Below, in pieces: positions 56,772 to 64,000 of a stretch of DNA of 64,000 nucleotides; the stretch's first letter is position 1; every line of letters starts with the position of its first letter. Source of the stretch: Acidimicrobiaceae bacterium (GTDB taxonomy: Bacteria; Actinomycetota; Acidimicrobiia; Acidimicrobiales; UBA8190); NCBI GenBank assembly GCA_003151475.1, contig PLXQ01000060.1, forward strand, positions 77,173 through 141,172, written 5' to 3'. The translations under genes were made by a program, and so were the position numbers. The notes beneath the pieces are model-generated. The model did not search any database. It was not told the DNA's origin and was given only the letters and a program-made list of their open reading frames with translations.

Positions 56772-57650
56772 TTACCGGTGCCGCGCACCATCGGGCCGGT
56801 AGGCGGCCATGTCCATCCCCGGGTAGCGCCGACCCACGTCGGCCAGGGTCTGCTCATTCCAGTAGGGGTCACCCGGTCTCGGGAAGCCGAAGACGTCGCG
56901 CTGGCGCACGGTGCATTGCGGCATGAACTTGGCCCAGCGATCCGGTGCCTGTTTGGGCCATGCCATCTTCCCGCCCCAGGTCGTTCCCCGCACCTGGTAA
57001 TCGGCCAGAAGCGAGAAGCGCGAACGCCCGGCACCGGTGAGATCCGACCCCCGGTGCAAGATGTCGGTCCGGTAGACGAGCAGGCTTCCCGCCGGTCCCG
57101 TGCACGACACCTCCTCTTCGACCAGAGCGCCGAATTCGATGTAGAGCGGTGTGAAGGGAACGTCCTTGCCACTCTCGTAGGGGACGATCCGCGTGGGGCC
57201 GTCCTCTTCGGTCACATCGGAGAGAAAGATGAACGACGTCAGCTGCTGATAGCGGGCGTCGAGCCGGGGCGTGACCAGGCTGTGGCTGCCGTAGTCACGG
57301 TGCAGAGGTTGGTCGTAGTTGGCGGCGCCGGCGTACTTGGCCCAGAGCTCGACCTTGTACAGCTGGAGCTCGGTGGTGGACAGGTAGCGCTCGGCGAAGT
57401 CGATCAGGTGGGGATGGACGGCCAGGTGGTTCAGGTCCCACGACCGGTAGGGGAACTCCTCCACCCCGGCGAACGGGCCGCCGGCGTATGCGGCGTGACG
57501 ATCAGGATCGGCGAAGTAATCGTCGGGGGTCGGAAAATGGCGCCACAGAGCCTGCTGAGCCGCTCGCAACTCCTCGGCGGAGAGAAACCCAGGGACGAGG
57601 GTGAAGCCGCGCTGGCGGACCTCGTCGAGGCTGGCGTCGGGCACCCGCAC
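56772..57650 (-). CDS. Phytanoyl-CoA dioxygenase (PhyH) family protein
   Basis: A 292-residue Fe(II)/2-oxoglutarate oxygenase. The iron ligands are in 'LHRDYGSHSLV' (HxD) and the distal 'ILHRGSDLTGAGRSRFSLL' (His and the Arg for 2-oxoglutarate). The N-terminus 'EVRQRGFTLVPGFLSAEELRAAQQ' is the typical PhyH opening. I set the start at the GTG 57650; the frame continues to 57914 but into the divergent dehydrogenase gene. Relatives hydroxylate fatty acyl chains, ectoine or natural products; the substrate here is unknown. Confidence 0.87.
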   Translation of the reverse strand: MRVPDASLDEVRQRGFTLVPGFLSAEELRAAQQALWRHFPTPDDYFADPDRHAAYAGGPFAGVEEFPYRSWDLNHLAVHPHLIDFAERYLSTTELQLYKVELWAKYAGAANYDQPLHRDYGSHSLVTPRLDARYQQLTSFIFLSDVTEEDGPTRIVPYESGKDVPFTPLYIEFGALVEEEVSCTGPAGSLLVYRTDILHRGSDLTGAGRSRFSLLADYQVRGTTWGGKMAWPKQAPDRWAKFMPQCTVRQRDVFGFPRPGDPYWNEQTLADVGRRYPGMDMAAYRPDGARHR

Positions 57651-57742
57651 AAAGCCGACTGTAGGCCAGCGGGGGCGCCACCGCGGCGCCACAGCGGCGG
57701 TGACGAAGGGGGTCCCGGCCCCAGAACGCGTACGCTGCCGCC

Positions 57743-58924
57743 GTGCGCGCCGTCCAGTTCGACATGGTCGATCCGGCCTTTCCCGCCTCTCTGGTCGACG
57801 TCGCCGAACCCGACCTGCCCACGGCGGCGTGGGCCCGGGTGGCGGTGACAACGGGCGGGATCTGTGGCAGCGACCTCCACCTGTTCGCCCACAACACCGG
57901 TCCCTCGCCCACATTGATGACGATGGGTTCGTTCCCCTTCATCTTGGGCCACGAGATCGCCGGGGTCGTCACCGAAGCGGGGCCGGAATGCCCCGTGGCG
58001 GTGGGTACCCGGGTCGTTCTCGATCCCTGCATCGCCTGTGTCGCCCGAGGCATCAGCCCGCCCTGCGCCAACTGTGGCCGGGGATGGACGTCGTCGTGTC
58101 TGAACCTCGACAGTCGCGTAGTGAGTAAGGGCCGCACCCTGGGCTTCACCTCGGATCTAGGCGGAGGATGGGCCGAGCAGGTACTGGCTCACGCGTCGAT
58201 GCTTCACCCCCTGCCCGACACCGTGCCCGACCGCGGCGCCAGCCTCTACGAGCCTGTCTCCATCGCCTGCCACGGCCTGTTGCGCGCCGGACCGAGAGAC
58301 GCAGACGACGTCCTCGTCGTGGGCGCCGGCGTCATCGGCCTGGCCACCGTGGCGGCGCTCAATGGACTCTTCCCCCGCTGTGCGGTGACGGTGCTCGCCC
58401 GTCACCCCCACCAAGCGCAGGCCGCTCTCGCCTGCGGCGCCGATCACGTGGTGACGAACGACCCCGGTGGCGGCCATTTCGAGGAGTTGGCCCGACTGAG
58501 CGGGTCCCGGGTGGTCGGTTACAAGAGAGATGTCATGCTCATGGGCGGCTTCCCCTTCGTCGTGGAGGCGGTGGGAGCGCCCGCATCGGTGACCGAAGCC
58601 CTGCGGGCCGTCGCCCACCGCGGGACGGTTCTTCTTCTCGGGACGGCCGGGGTGAGCGAGGTCGACTTGACCCCGGTCTGGTACAAAGAGGCGGCGCTCG
58701 TCGGTTCGATCGACCACACCGTCGATGCCCGGTCCGCTCCCGGACTGGCCGGCGGCGCAGGTCGTCACTCTGTTGACCGGGCCCTCGACGTCCTCGGCGC
58801 CGGGCTCTTGCCCTACGACGCCGTGGTCACCCACGAGTTCCCCCTCGAGAATTACCGCGAGGCCGTGACTACCGCCATCGACAGGGGCAGTTCCCAGGCC
58901 ATCAAGGTCATCCTGCGCCCGTAG
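57743..58924 (+). CDS. Zinc-dependent alcohol dehydrogenase (MDR family)
   Basis: A 393-residue medium-chain dehydrogenase. 'GGICGSDLHLFAH' and 'ILGHEIAGVV' hold the catalytic zinc ligands, the cofactor fold is 'VLVVGAGVIGLATVAAL', and a cysteine-bearing loop 'CIACVARGISPPCANCGRGWTSSC' carries the structural zinc. The end overlaps the opposing GGDEF gene by 17 bases. It is divergent from PhyH across about 90 bases. Substrate unknown; long-chain alcohols would fit the catabolic context. Confidence 0.9.
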   Translation: MRAVQFDMVDPAFPASLVDVAEPDLPTAAWARVAVTTGGICGSDLHLFAHNTGPSPTLMTMGSFPFILGHEIAGVVTEAGPECPVAVGTRVVLDPCIACVARGISPPCANCGRGWTSSCLNLDSRVVSKGRTLGFTSDLGGGWAEQVLAHASMLHPLPDTVPDRGASLYEPVSIACHGLLRAGPRDADDVLVVGAGVIGLATVAALNGLFPRCAVTVLARHPHQAQAALACGADHVVTNDPGGGHFEELARLSGSRVVGYKRDVMLMGGFPFVVEAVGAPASVTEALRAVAHRGTVLLLGTAGVSEVDLTPVWYKEAALVGSIDHTVDARSAPGLAGGAGRHSVDRALDVLGAGLLPYDAVVTHEFPLENYREAVTTAIDRGSSQAIKVILRP

Positions 58925-61013
58925 GGCCCGATTTCTGCGCCTGGCACATCTGGAAGCGGCCCCGTCCTTCGGCCTTGGCCTGGTACATGGCCGAGTCGGC
59001 CCGGGAGACGACCGAGTCGTAGGTGTCGGCCACCTCGGGGAACAGCGTCACACCCACGCTGGCGCCGACGAAGAGCCGCAGACCGCGCACCACGAAGGGC
59101 CAACCGAGGGCCGAGACGATCTTCGCCGCCACCACCTCGGCGTCTCGTTGGTCGGTGACGTCCTGGACCAAGATGCCGAACTCGTCGCCCCCGATCCGGG
59201 CCACGGTGTCCTCGTCGCGCACCGTTACGAGCAGCCGCTCGGCCACGGCCCGCAGAAGCTCGTCGCCCACCTTGTGGCCATGGGTGTCGTTCACCGCCTT
59301 GAACCGGTCGAGATCCACGAACATGAGCGCCAGCCGGTTGCCGCCCCGACGGGCGATGGACAGCGCCTGGGTGACGCGGTCCTCGAACAGCCGAGAATTG
59401 GCCAGGTCGGTCACCGGGTCGTGCAGGGCCTGGAACCGCACCTCAGCGAGAAGGGCCAGGCCTTCGAGGGCGGTGGCGGCCAGGCTGGCCACACCGCTCA
59501 ATCGCTCGGCCAAGGTGACATCGACGAGGGGCACCTGATCATCAGAACCGACGACGATGACGCCGAACAAGGTGTTGCGTGCCGCGATGGGGACGAGGAC
59601 TCCCGATGACAACCCCGTCAGGGTCAAGATGGAACAGAGCACGGGGTCCGATGCCCGTGTCACCTGCGTCGGGGTGGCTATCTCCATCAGGCGGTTGGCC
59701 AAACCGCCATCGCGCAGGCCCGTCGGTGCCGTCGCCGCCGCCAGATCGGCCACCGAGGTCGACGCCGCGCGCGTGAGCAGCGCGTCACCGGGATCCCACA
59801 ACAGCACATCGGCCTGGCTGCAGTTCACGATCTCGGGCATGGCGTCGGCCAACCGTTGCGCCACCTCTGCCTTCGTCGACTCCTCGGCCAGGCTCTTGCC
59901 CAGAGCCAACAGAGCGCTCAGGGTGGTGTTCCTGTCACGCGCCTCGTCCAGTGCCTCCGCCGTCTCGAGAGCAGCCGCCGCGTGCCCGGCGTACGCCATC
60001 AGCAGCGACCGCTCCTGGGGTAGGAAGTGGTACTGCTCGGGATAGAAGGCGGCGAGCCGCCCAAAGTGGCCCCGACTCGATTCGATGTCCACCACCAACC
60101 GGGATTCGTCGGTGGCGTCACCCCCGCCGTGCAGGATCTCCTGGGCGGCGGCCTCGGCCTCTCCTTCGCTGAAACCGACGGAGTGGATCCGGGGGGCGGG
60201 ATCGCCCGGCAGCTGCGCCACCAGGAGATACCGCGGGGCGCGCACGGCGACACCGGCGCGCCGGGTGATCGTCTCCAGCATCGAGTTTACGTCGCGTGTC
60301 GACGAGAGCTCCTGAGCCACCGACTCGAGAGACTCGAAGCGTTTGGTCAGCACCAGCATCTGCTCTCGGAGCATCACCACCTCGCGTTCGAGGCTCACCT
60401 CGATGGACGACGTCGGATCCCAACCCACCCGGACGAGACAGCGACCGTCGCCGCGCGTCTGGCATTCGATTTCCTCGACCTCGGCCGGCTCCATCCCGAA
60501 CAGAACCGGGAACTGCGACAGCGCCCCCACGGTGTACCCGCAGAAGTGCGGGTTTCTCTCGAACTCGGGCGACGTCACGCTGATCAACCCATAGGAGTCA
60601 CCCACCTCGGCCACCTCGGCCCTGGTGATGGTCGACTGTTTGGCCGAGATGGACGGGTACACCCGGATCATCTCGGCCGGCGATCCGATGGAGCGCAGCA
60701 GGGCCAGGACCTCGGTCCCGGCATAGCGGCGGAATACTTCGGCGCCGGCTTTGCGGCCCACTTCGGGATCGCCGAGCACCTCGGCCGCGGCCTGGAAAAG
60801 AGCCAGTCCCTCGGGATAGGTACTCCAGCCGTCGGGTCGCTCGATGTCGGCCGCCGAGCGCCGCTCCCCCGCCATCGCCAGAACCCGGCTCACCCCGTCG
60901 TCACCGGTCTGGCGGTGCACCACGGCCAGGAGCGCGCCGAGCATCGAGTTGGCCAGATGCTGTGTGCTCTCGGAGTCGCCCACCCCGTTGAGATCGACCA
61001 AAAGGTCGCTCAC
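58908..61013 (-). CDS. Diguanylate cyclase with V4R-like, GAF and GGDEF domains
   Basis: A 701-residue sensory cyclase. Residues about 1-205 form a globular domain ending in 'VEEIECQTRGDGRCLVRVGW', like the V4R/heme-NO-type small-molecule domains with a 'C...GD.xC' tail. A short coiled coil (about 212-240) is followed by two GAF-like domains (about 245-360 and 370-515) and a GGDEF domain (about 525-690). The active site 'ARIGGDEFGIL' is intact and an RxxD inhibition site (RDED) precedes it. No membrane segments. It likely senses a ligand and adjusts cyclic di-GMP, opposing the two HD-GYP proteins. Confidence 0.88.
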   Translation of the reverse strand: MSDLLVDLNGVGDSESTQHLANSMLGALLAVVHRQTGDDGVSRVLAMAGERRSAADIERPDGWSTYPEGLALFQAAAEVLGDPEVGRKAGAEVFRRYAGTEVLALLRSIGSPAEMIRVYPSISAKQSTITRAEVAEVGDSYGLISVTSPEFERNPHFCGYTVGALSQFPVLFGMEPAEVEEIECQTRGDGRCLVRVGWDPTSSIEVSLEREVVMLREQMLVLTKRFESLESVAQELSSTRDVNSMLETITRRAGVAVRAPRYLLVAQLPGDPAPRIHSVGFSEGEAEAAAQEILHGGGDATDESRLVVDIESSRGHFGRLAAFYPEQYHFLPQERSLLMAYAGHAAAALETAEALDEARDRNTTLSALLALGKSLAEESTKAEVAQRLADAMPEIVNCSQADVLLWDPGDALLTRAASTSVADLAAATAPTGLRDGGLANRLMEIATPTQVTRASDPVLCSILTLTGLSSGVLVPIAARNTLFGVIVVGSDDQVPLVDVTLAERLSGVASLAATALEGLALLAEVRFQALHDPVTDLANSRLFEDRVTQALSIARRGGNRLALMFVDLDRFKAVNDTHGHKVGDELLRAVAERLLVTVRDEDTVARIGGDEFGILVQDVTDQRDAEVVAAKIVSALGWPFVVRGLRLFVGASVGVTLFPEVADTYDSVVSRADSAMYQAKAEGRGRFQMCQAQKSGPTGAG

Positions 61014-61122
61014 CTTGACTGGCGGCCACAGGGGCTGACCTGCATCAATTGCCCTGTGCAGCCAATTATTCGGCGCTCAGCGGGAAGCCGAGGCAAAGAA
61101 AACCGAAACCGAAGGTGCCCGA

Positions 61123-61461
61123 CTAAGACGCCAGATGCACGATGTCGCCCACCAGCAGCGCCGTCACCAGAGCCATGACCGCCGCGTAGACCAGGGTCAT
61201 GGCCCAGCGCCAGCGATGGTCGGCCAGCCAGAAGCGCCTGATCCCGATGACGTCGAAGACGAGAGCGAGCACGGCGATGGGCAGCCCGATGGCGGGGCCG
61301 ACGCCGGTGGCCACACCGAGAACGGGCGTCAAGATGGGGAAGACCACGTAGCTCAGCAGGCAGCGCCCGGCCGAGATGAGGATCGACACGCTGAACATCC
61401 GGTGCACGGCCTCGTCCCCGACCGGCGACGGCCGGCTGGGCACGAAAAGCAGCCGCCTCAT
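61123..61461 (-). CDS. Small four-helix membrane protein of unknown function
   Basis: A 112-residue protein, MRRLLFVPSRPSPVGDEAVH at the start, then helices at about residues 20-42, 47-65 and 80-108 with a short polar 'RRFWLADHRWRWAM' loop. It resembles small actinobacterial membrane proteins of unknown role; no motif. The ATG at 61461 is preferred over a GTG at 61533. It is separated from the dehydrogenase by a 446-base divergent region. Confidence 0.75.
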   Translation of the reverse strand: MRRLLFVPSRPSPVGDEAVHRMFSVSILISAGRCLLSYVVFPILTPVLGVATGVGPAIGLPIAVLALVFDVIGIRRFWLADHRWRWAMTLVYAAVMALVTALLVGDIVHLAS

Positions 61462-61907
61462 GGCCACGTCCGCCCGCGACCGACCGGCCCTCGAAGTGTC
61501 GGGGATGACGGCAGCCGAGCCCACGGCCCCCAAAACTACGACCTGGGGGCACCGGCCTCCAGTCAGGCGCCTCCAGATGGCCGGTGCCCCAGCAGAACGC
61601 CCCTCCAGATCTTTCGCTCTGGTGGTACGATTCGCGCACGGCTCGGGCCATGTGGTCCCGCCGGTGGAAACGTTGCTCCAGACCCCGGTGACGCAAATCC
61701 CCGACCATCTGCTCAGATGGCGTCGAGGTCGAAGGGAGCAACTGCGTTGTCTTCACCGTGGCCGTTTCCGTCGCCTTCACCTCTTCTGAGTGGTAGCCGA
61801 CATCTCTCCGGTTCCCTTCCCGCACAGCTGTTGATCGCGTCGCCCCCCGCCGCAGGTCACCACGTGCGGGGAGGGACCGGAAACCTCGCAACAGAAGGCG
61901 ACCAGCC
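61462..61907. other. Divergent regulatory region with 12-bp inverted repeat
   Basis: A 446-base non-coding stretch. GGGGCACCGGCC (61546-61557) and its exact complement (61579-61590) form a 12-bp stem with a 21-base loop. A second small palindrome, CCATCTGCTCAGATGG, lies at 61705-61720. CCTCCAG occurs three times between. These may be regulatory or RNA elements for the small membrane protein or the dehydrogenase; none matches a riboswitch I know. Confidence 0.5.
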
Positions 61908-62954
61908 ATGAAGGCACTCGTCTACAACGGGCCCGACGACAAGAGCTGGAATGAGGTACCCGATCCCACGTTGATCGACGACACCGACTGTCTCGTCCGC
62001 GTCGACGCCACCACCATCTGCGGCAGCGACCTCCACATCCTGAAAGGACACCTCCCCGAGGTGACAGCCGGACGGATCCTCGGTCACGAGGCTGTCGGCA
62101 CCGTCCTCCAAGTCGGCTCGGCCGTGAGGAACTCGAAAGCCGGTGACCGGGTCCTGGTGTCGTGCATCTCGGCTTGCGGACACTGCCGCTTCTGTCGTGA
62201 GGCCCGCTTTGGTCAGTGCCTCGGCGGCGGGGGCTGGATCCTCGGTCACAACATCGACGGGACCCAGGCCGAGAAGGTCCGGGTGCCTTTCGCCGACACC
62301 TCGACCTATCCCATCCCGCCCGGCGTGACCGACGAGGAATTCCTCATGCTGGCCGACATCCTGCCCACCGGCTACGAGGTGGGAGTGCTCAACGGTCGCG
62401 TCTCCCCCGGTGATGTCGTCGCCGTCGTGGGTGCCGGACCCATTGGTCTCTCGGCTATCACCGGATCCGCACTCTTCAGCCCCAGTCACATCGTGGCCAT
62501 CGACCTAGCCGACACCAGGCTCGAAGCGGCCAAGCACTTCGGGGCGGACGTGACGGTGAACAACGGCCGTGAAGATCCCCTGGCCATCGTCCAGAGCCTG
62601 ACCGACGGCCTCGGGGCCGACGTGGCCATCGAAGCCGTCGGCACTCCGGCCACCTTCGAGCTCGCCGCCGCCCTCGTCCGTCCCGGAGGCCGGGTGGCCA
62701 ACATCGGCGTCCACGGGGCCCCGGCCACCCTTCACCTGGAAACGCTGTGGACGCGTGACGTCACGATCACCACCGGCCTAGTCGACACCTTCTCCACACC
62801 GACCCTGAGTCGGCTCATCGCCGCCCACCAGTTGAACGTCTCCCGCTACGCCACCCACCACTTCGGCCTCGACCAGATGATCGAGGCCTACGACGTCTTC
62901 TCCAACGCCTCTCACACCGGGGCACTGAAGGTCGTGCTCACCCGCACCCCGTGA
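61908..62954 (+). CDS. Zinc-dependent alcohol dehydrogenase (MDR family)
   Basis: A 348-residue enzyme. 'TICGSDLHILKG' and 'ILGHEAVGTV' hold the catalytic zinc ligands, the structural-zinc loop 'CGHCRFCREARFGQC' is complete, and the NAD(P) fold is 'VVAVVGAGPIGLSAIT'. It resembles class III-like or glutathione-independent formaldehyde/alcohol dehydrogenases of actinobacteria. The ATG at 61908 is preceded by GAAGG. Its stop overlaps the next GTG (GTGA). Confidence 0.92.
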   Translation: MKALVYNGPDDKSWNEVPDPTLIDDTDCLVRVDATTICGSDLHILKGHLPEVTAGRILGHEAVGTVLQVGSAVRNSKAGDRVLVSCISACGHCRFCREARFGQCLGGGGWILGHNIDGTQAEKVRVPFADTSTYPIPPGVTDEEFLMLADILPTGYEVGVLNGRVSPGDVVAVVGAGPIGLSAITGSALFSPSHIVAIDLADTRLEAAKHFGADVTVNNGREDPLAIVQSLTDGLGADVAIEAVGTPATFELAAALVRPGGRVANIGVHGAPATLHLETLWTRDVTITTGLVDTFSTPTLSRLIAAHQLNVSRYATHHFGLDQMIEAYDVFSNASHTGALKVVLTRTP

Positions 62955-63496
62955 CCAAGACGCCGGCTCCGCGCTACCCGGCAGAGTTGGCCTGCGACAT
63001 TTTCACCAGGGAAGGCATCGAACTCCATCTGCGCCCGATCCGGCCCGACGACGCCGGGCCCCTGGTCGAGTTCCACCGCTCTCTCTCGCCGCGCTCGGTC
63101 TACCGTCGTTTCTTCTTCGTTCACCCCACCCTTTCTCCGACCGAGGTCGACCGCTTCACCGGCGTCGACTACGTCCACCGCCTGGCTCTGGTGGTGGAAC
63201 ACGACGACCTCCTGATCGCCGTGGGACGCTACGAGGGAATCCCCGGCTCCACCGACGCGGAAGTGGCTTTCGTGGTGACCGATCAGCAGCAACACCATGG
63301 CATCGCCACGGTGTTGCTGGAGCATCTTGCCCAGGCGGCACGACAGCGAGGGATCACGACCTTCGTCGCCTCCACCCTGGCCGAGAACCGGGAGATGCTC
63401 GACATCTTCGCCCACTCGGGATTCGCGGTCACCACCAGTGTCGAAGAAGGAATCGTGAGCGTCCGCTTCCCCATCGGCTCAGCAGCCGACGTCTGA
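62951..63496 (+). CDS. GNAT-family N-acetyltransferase
   Basis: A 181-residue GNAT. 'LHLRPIRPDDAGPLVEFHRSLSPRSVYRRFFFVHPTLSP' is the opening typical of GNAT domains fused to acetyl-CoA synthetase-like enzymes (protein lysine acetyltransferase type), and motif A is 'FVVTDQQQHHGIATVLLEHLAQAARQRGI'. It may acetylate the overlapping dehydrogenase's partner proteins or acyl-CoA synthetases. Coupled by GTGA to the dehydrogenase. Confidence 0.88.
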   Translation: MTKTPAPRYPAELACDIFTREGIELHLRPIRPDDAGPLVEFHRSLSPRSVYRRFFFVHPTLSPTEVDRFTGVDYVHRLALVVEHDDLLIAVGRYEGIPGSTDAEVAFVVTDQQQHHGIATVLLEHLAQAARQRGITTFVASTLAENREMLDIFAHSGFAVTTSVEEGIVSVRFPIGSAADV

Positions 63497-63505
63497 GCAC
63501 CGTCC

Positions 63506-64000
63506 CTAGAACGACACCCGCCGGGCGGCGGCGATGAAGGCGCCATCGCCGGTCGCCTCCCACCCCCGCCGGCAGGCTTCGACCAGCTTCACCTGATGGG
63601 CGTCCCGGCTGTCAGCGGCCAGGGGGGCGAGCGCCGGATCCCACTCGTCGATCGTCGGCGCCACCGCTTCCCTTGGCCTCTCGATCGGCGCCGTCGCCGA
63701 CGTCCTCGGGTCCCTGGCACCATAGAGAGCGTCATGCTCGGCGCGAACCCGGCCCAGGGCGGCACCGCCCTCCTCGGGGCCGATGTGATCGATCAGCAAG
63801 GCGACGGCCATGGCTCCGGTGACTCCGTGCAGATTGAAGATCGTGGGTTGCGCCGTGTAATGGCGCGCCCCGCCGGCGGCGGCTTCGATCACGCCGCGAC
63901 GGGCATCGCCTACCGGTCGAGTCTCCGACACTGCTCGACCGGGCTGGAATCGTCCCGCCCAGTACCCGAGTGCCCGGGCCAACTCGGCGCGTCGGGCGGC
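63506..64000 (-). CDS. Questin oxidase-like (DUF4243) protein, C-terminal part (5' end beyond window)
   Basis: The frame is open to the right edge of the window, reading AARRAELARALGYWAGRFQP at the edge and 'TIFNLHGVTGAMAVALLIDHIG' and 'DAHQVKLVEACRRGWEATGDGAFIAAARR' further on, which is the C-terminal region of questin oxidase-like/DUF4243 proteins. Family members catalyse Baeyer-Villiger type ring oxidation in fungi; bacterial roles are unclear. At least 165 residues are present; the rest lies outside. Confidence 0.75.
   Translation of the reverse strand, partial: AARRAELARALGYWAGRFQPGRAVSETRPVGDARRGVIEAAAGGARHYTAQPTIFNLHGVTGAMAVALLIDHIGPEEGGAALGRVRAEHDALYGARDPRTSATAPIERPREAVAPTIDEWDPALAPLAADSRDAHQVKLVEACRRGWEATGDGAFIAAARRVSF

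Noticed and set aside
1-64000. tRNA, rRNA, CRISPR arrays, insertion sequences, prophage genes
   Set aside because: No T-arm/anticodon-like sequences, regularly spaced repeats, transposases or phage proteins were noticed on either strand; a dedicated tRNA or repeat search was not possible.

Overview
The window is high-GC DNA with dense gene packing, ATGA/GTGA stop-start overlaps and frequent GTG starts. It also has at least one promoter whose -10 box sits only 5 bases from the start codon (a leaderless mRNA signature). With the 'GYWLVASDGGIFTFGDA' extracytoplasmic repeats, the actinobacterial ABC exporter pair, F420/FMN-type PPOX protein and P450/ferredoxin gene pairs, this points to an actinobacterium, most likely of the Acidimicrobiia; the lineage is inference. 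Catabolic genes dominate (Rieske oxygenase, alpha-methylacyl-CoA racemase, P450, two amidohydrolase-2 proteins, acyl-CoA ligase, CitE-like lyase, phytanoyl-CoA dioxygenase). That suits an aerobic soil or water heterotroph living on lipids, steroids or similar compounds.

Layout. 1-6.2 kb: Rieske oxygenase and racemase, a secreted beta-propeller protein, a membrane protein and a methyltransferase. 6.5-8.7 kb: a compact respiratory module (a coupled leader ORF, a 57-residue membrane peptide, a cytochrome b6-type subunit and a C-terminal-cytochrome-b-like partner) preceded by a perfect 18-bp hairpin. 8.7-17.3 kb: a membrane HD-GYP protein with an extracytoplasmic fibronectin domain, an ArsR/AHSA1 pair (AHSA1 frameshifted), an M20 peptidase, an SGNH hydrolase, an SDR and a PAS-GGDEF protein. 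17.3-24.1 kb: P450 plus ferredoxin and a set of small hydrolases. 24.0-28.9 kb: a six-gene minus-strand operon resembling a reduced methylamine-dehydrogenase (mau) system, the most interesting part of the window. 29-34 kb: an acyltransferase and two divergent citrate synthases, one fused to CBS domains and one to a DNA-binding domain, followed by the decayed 3' end of a GH5 endoglycoceramidase-like gene. 35-46.5 kb: an MFS exporter, a frameshifted DUF302 gene, an ArsR-type regulator, a thioesterase, GNAT, membrane proteins, a three-gene amidohydrolase/CitE/acyl-CoA ligase operon and a RibD-C reductase. 47-64 kb: a DMT transporter, a second HD-GYP protein, an ABC exporter, a Tat-exported amine oxidase, secreted Ig-like and GH114 proteins, UspA, a DksA-like protein, PhyH, two zinc alcohol dehydrogenases, a large GAF-GGDEF protein, GNAT and a partial questin-oxidase-like gene.

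Four c-di-GMP turnover proteins (two HD-GYP, two GGDEF) occur within about 52 kb, and both HD-GYP proteins look like membrane proteins with an extracytoplasmic tail. The mau-like operon combines MauD-like and MauE-like thiol/disulfide proteins with a Tat-exported, 26-cysteine protein. That protein has the NxCP-(x)n-W arrangement of the methylamine dehydrogenase light chain and carries its own repeat domain; no heavy chain, MauG or amicyanin gene is present. Three genes (AHSA1, DUF302, GH5) carry frameshifts. Two of these look like single-base losses in short GC homopolymers, so sequencing error should be excluded before calling them pseudogenes. I saw no tRNA, rRNA, CRISPR array, insertion sequence or phage gene.
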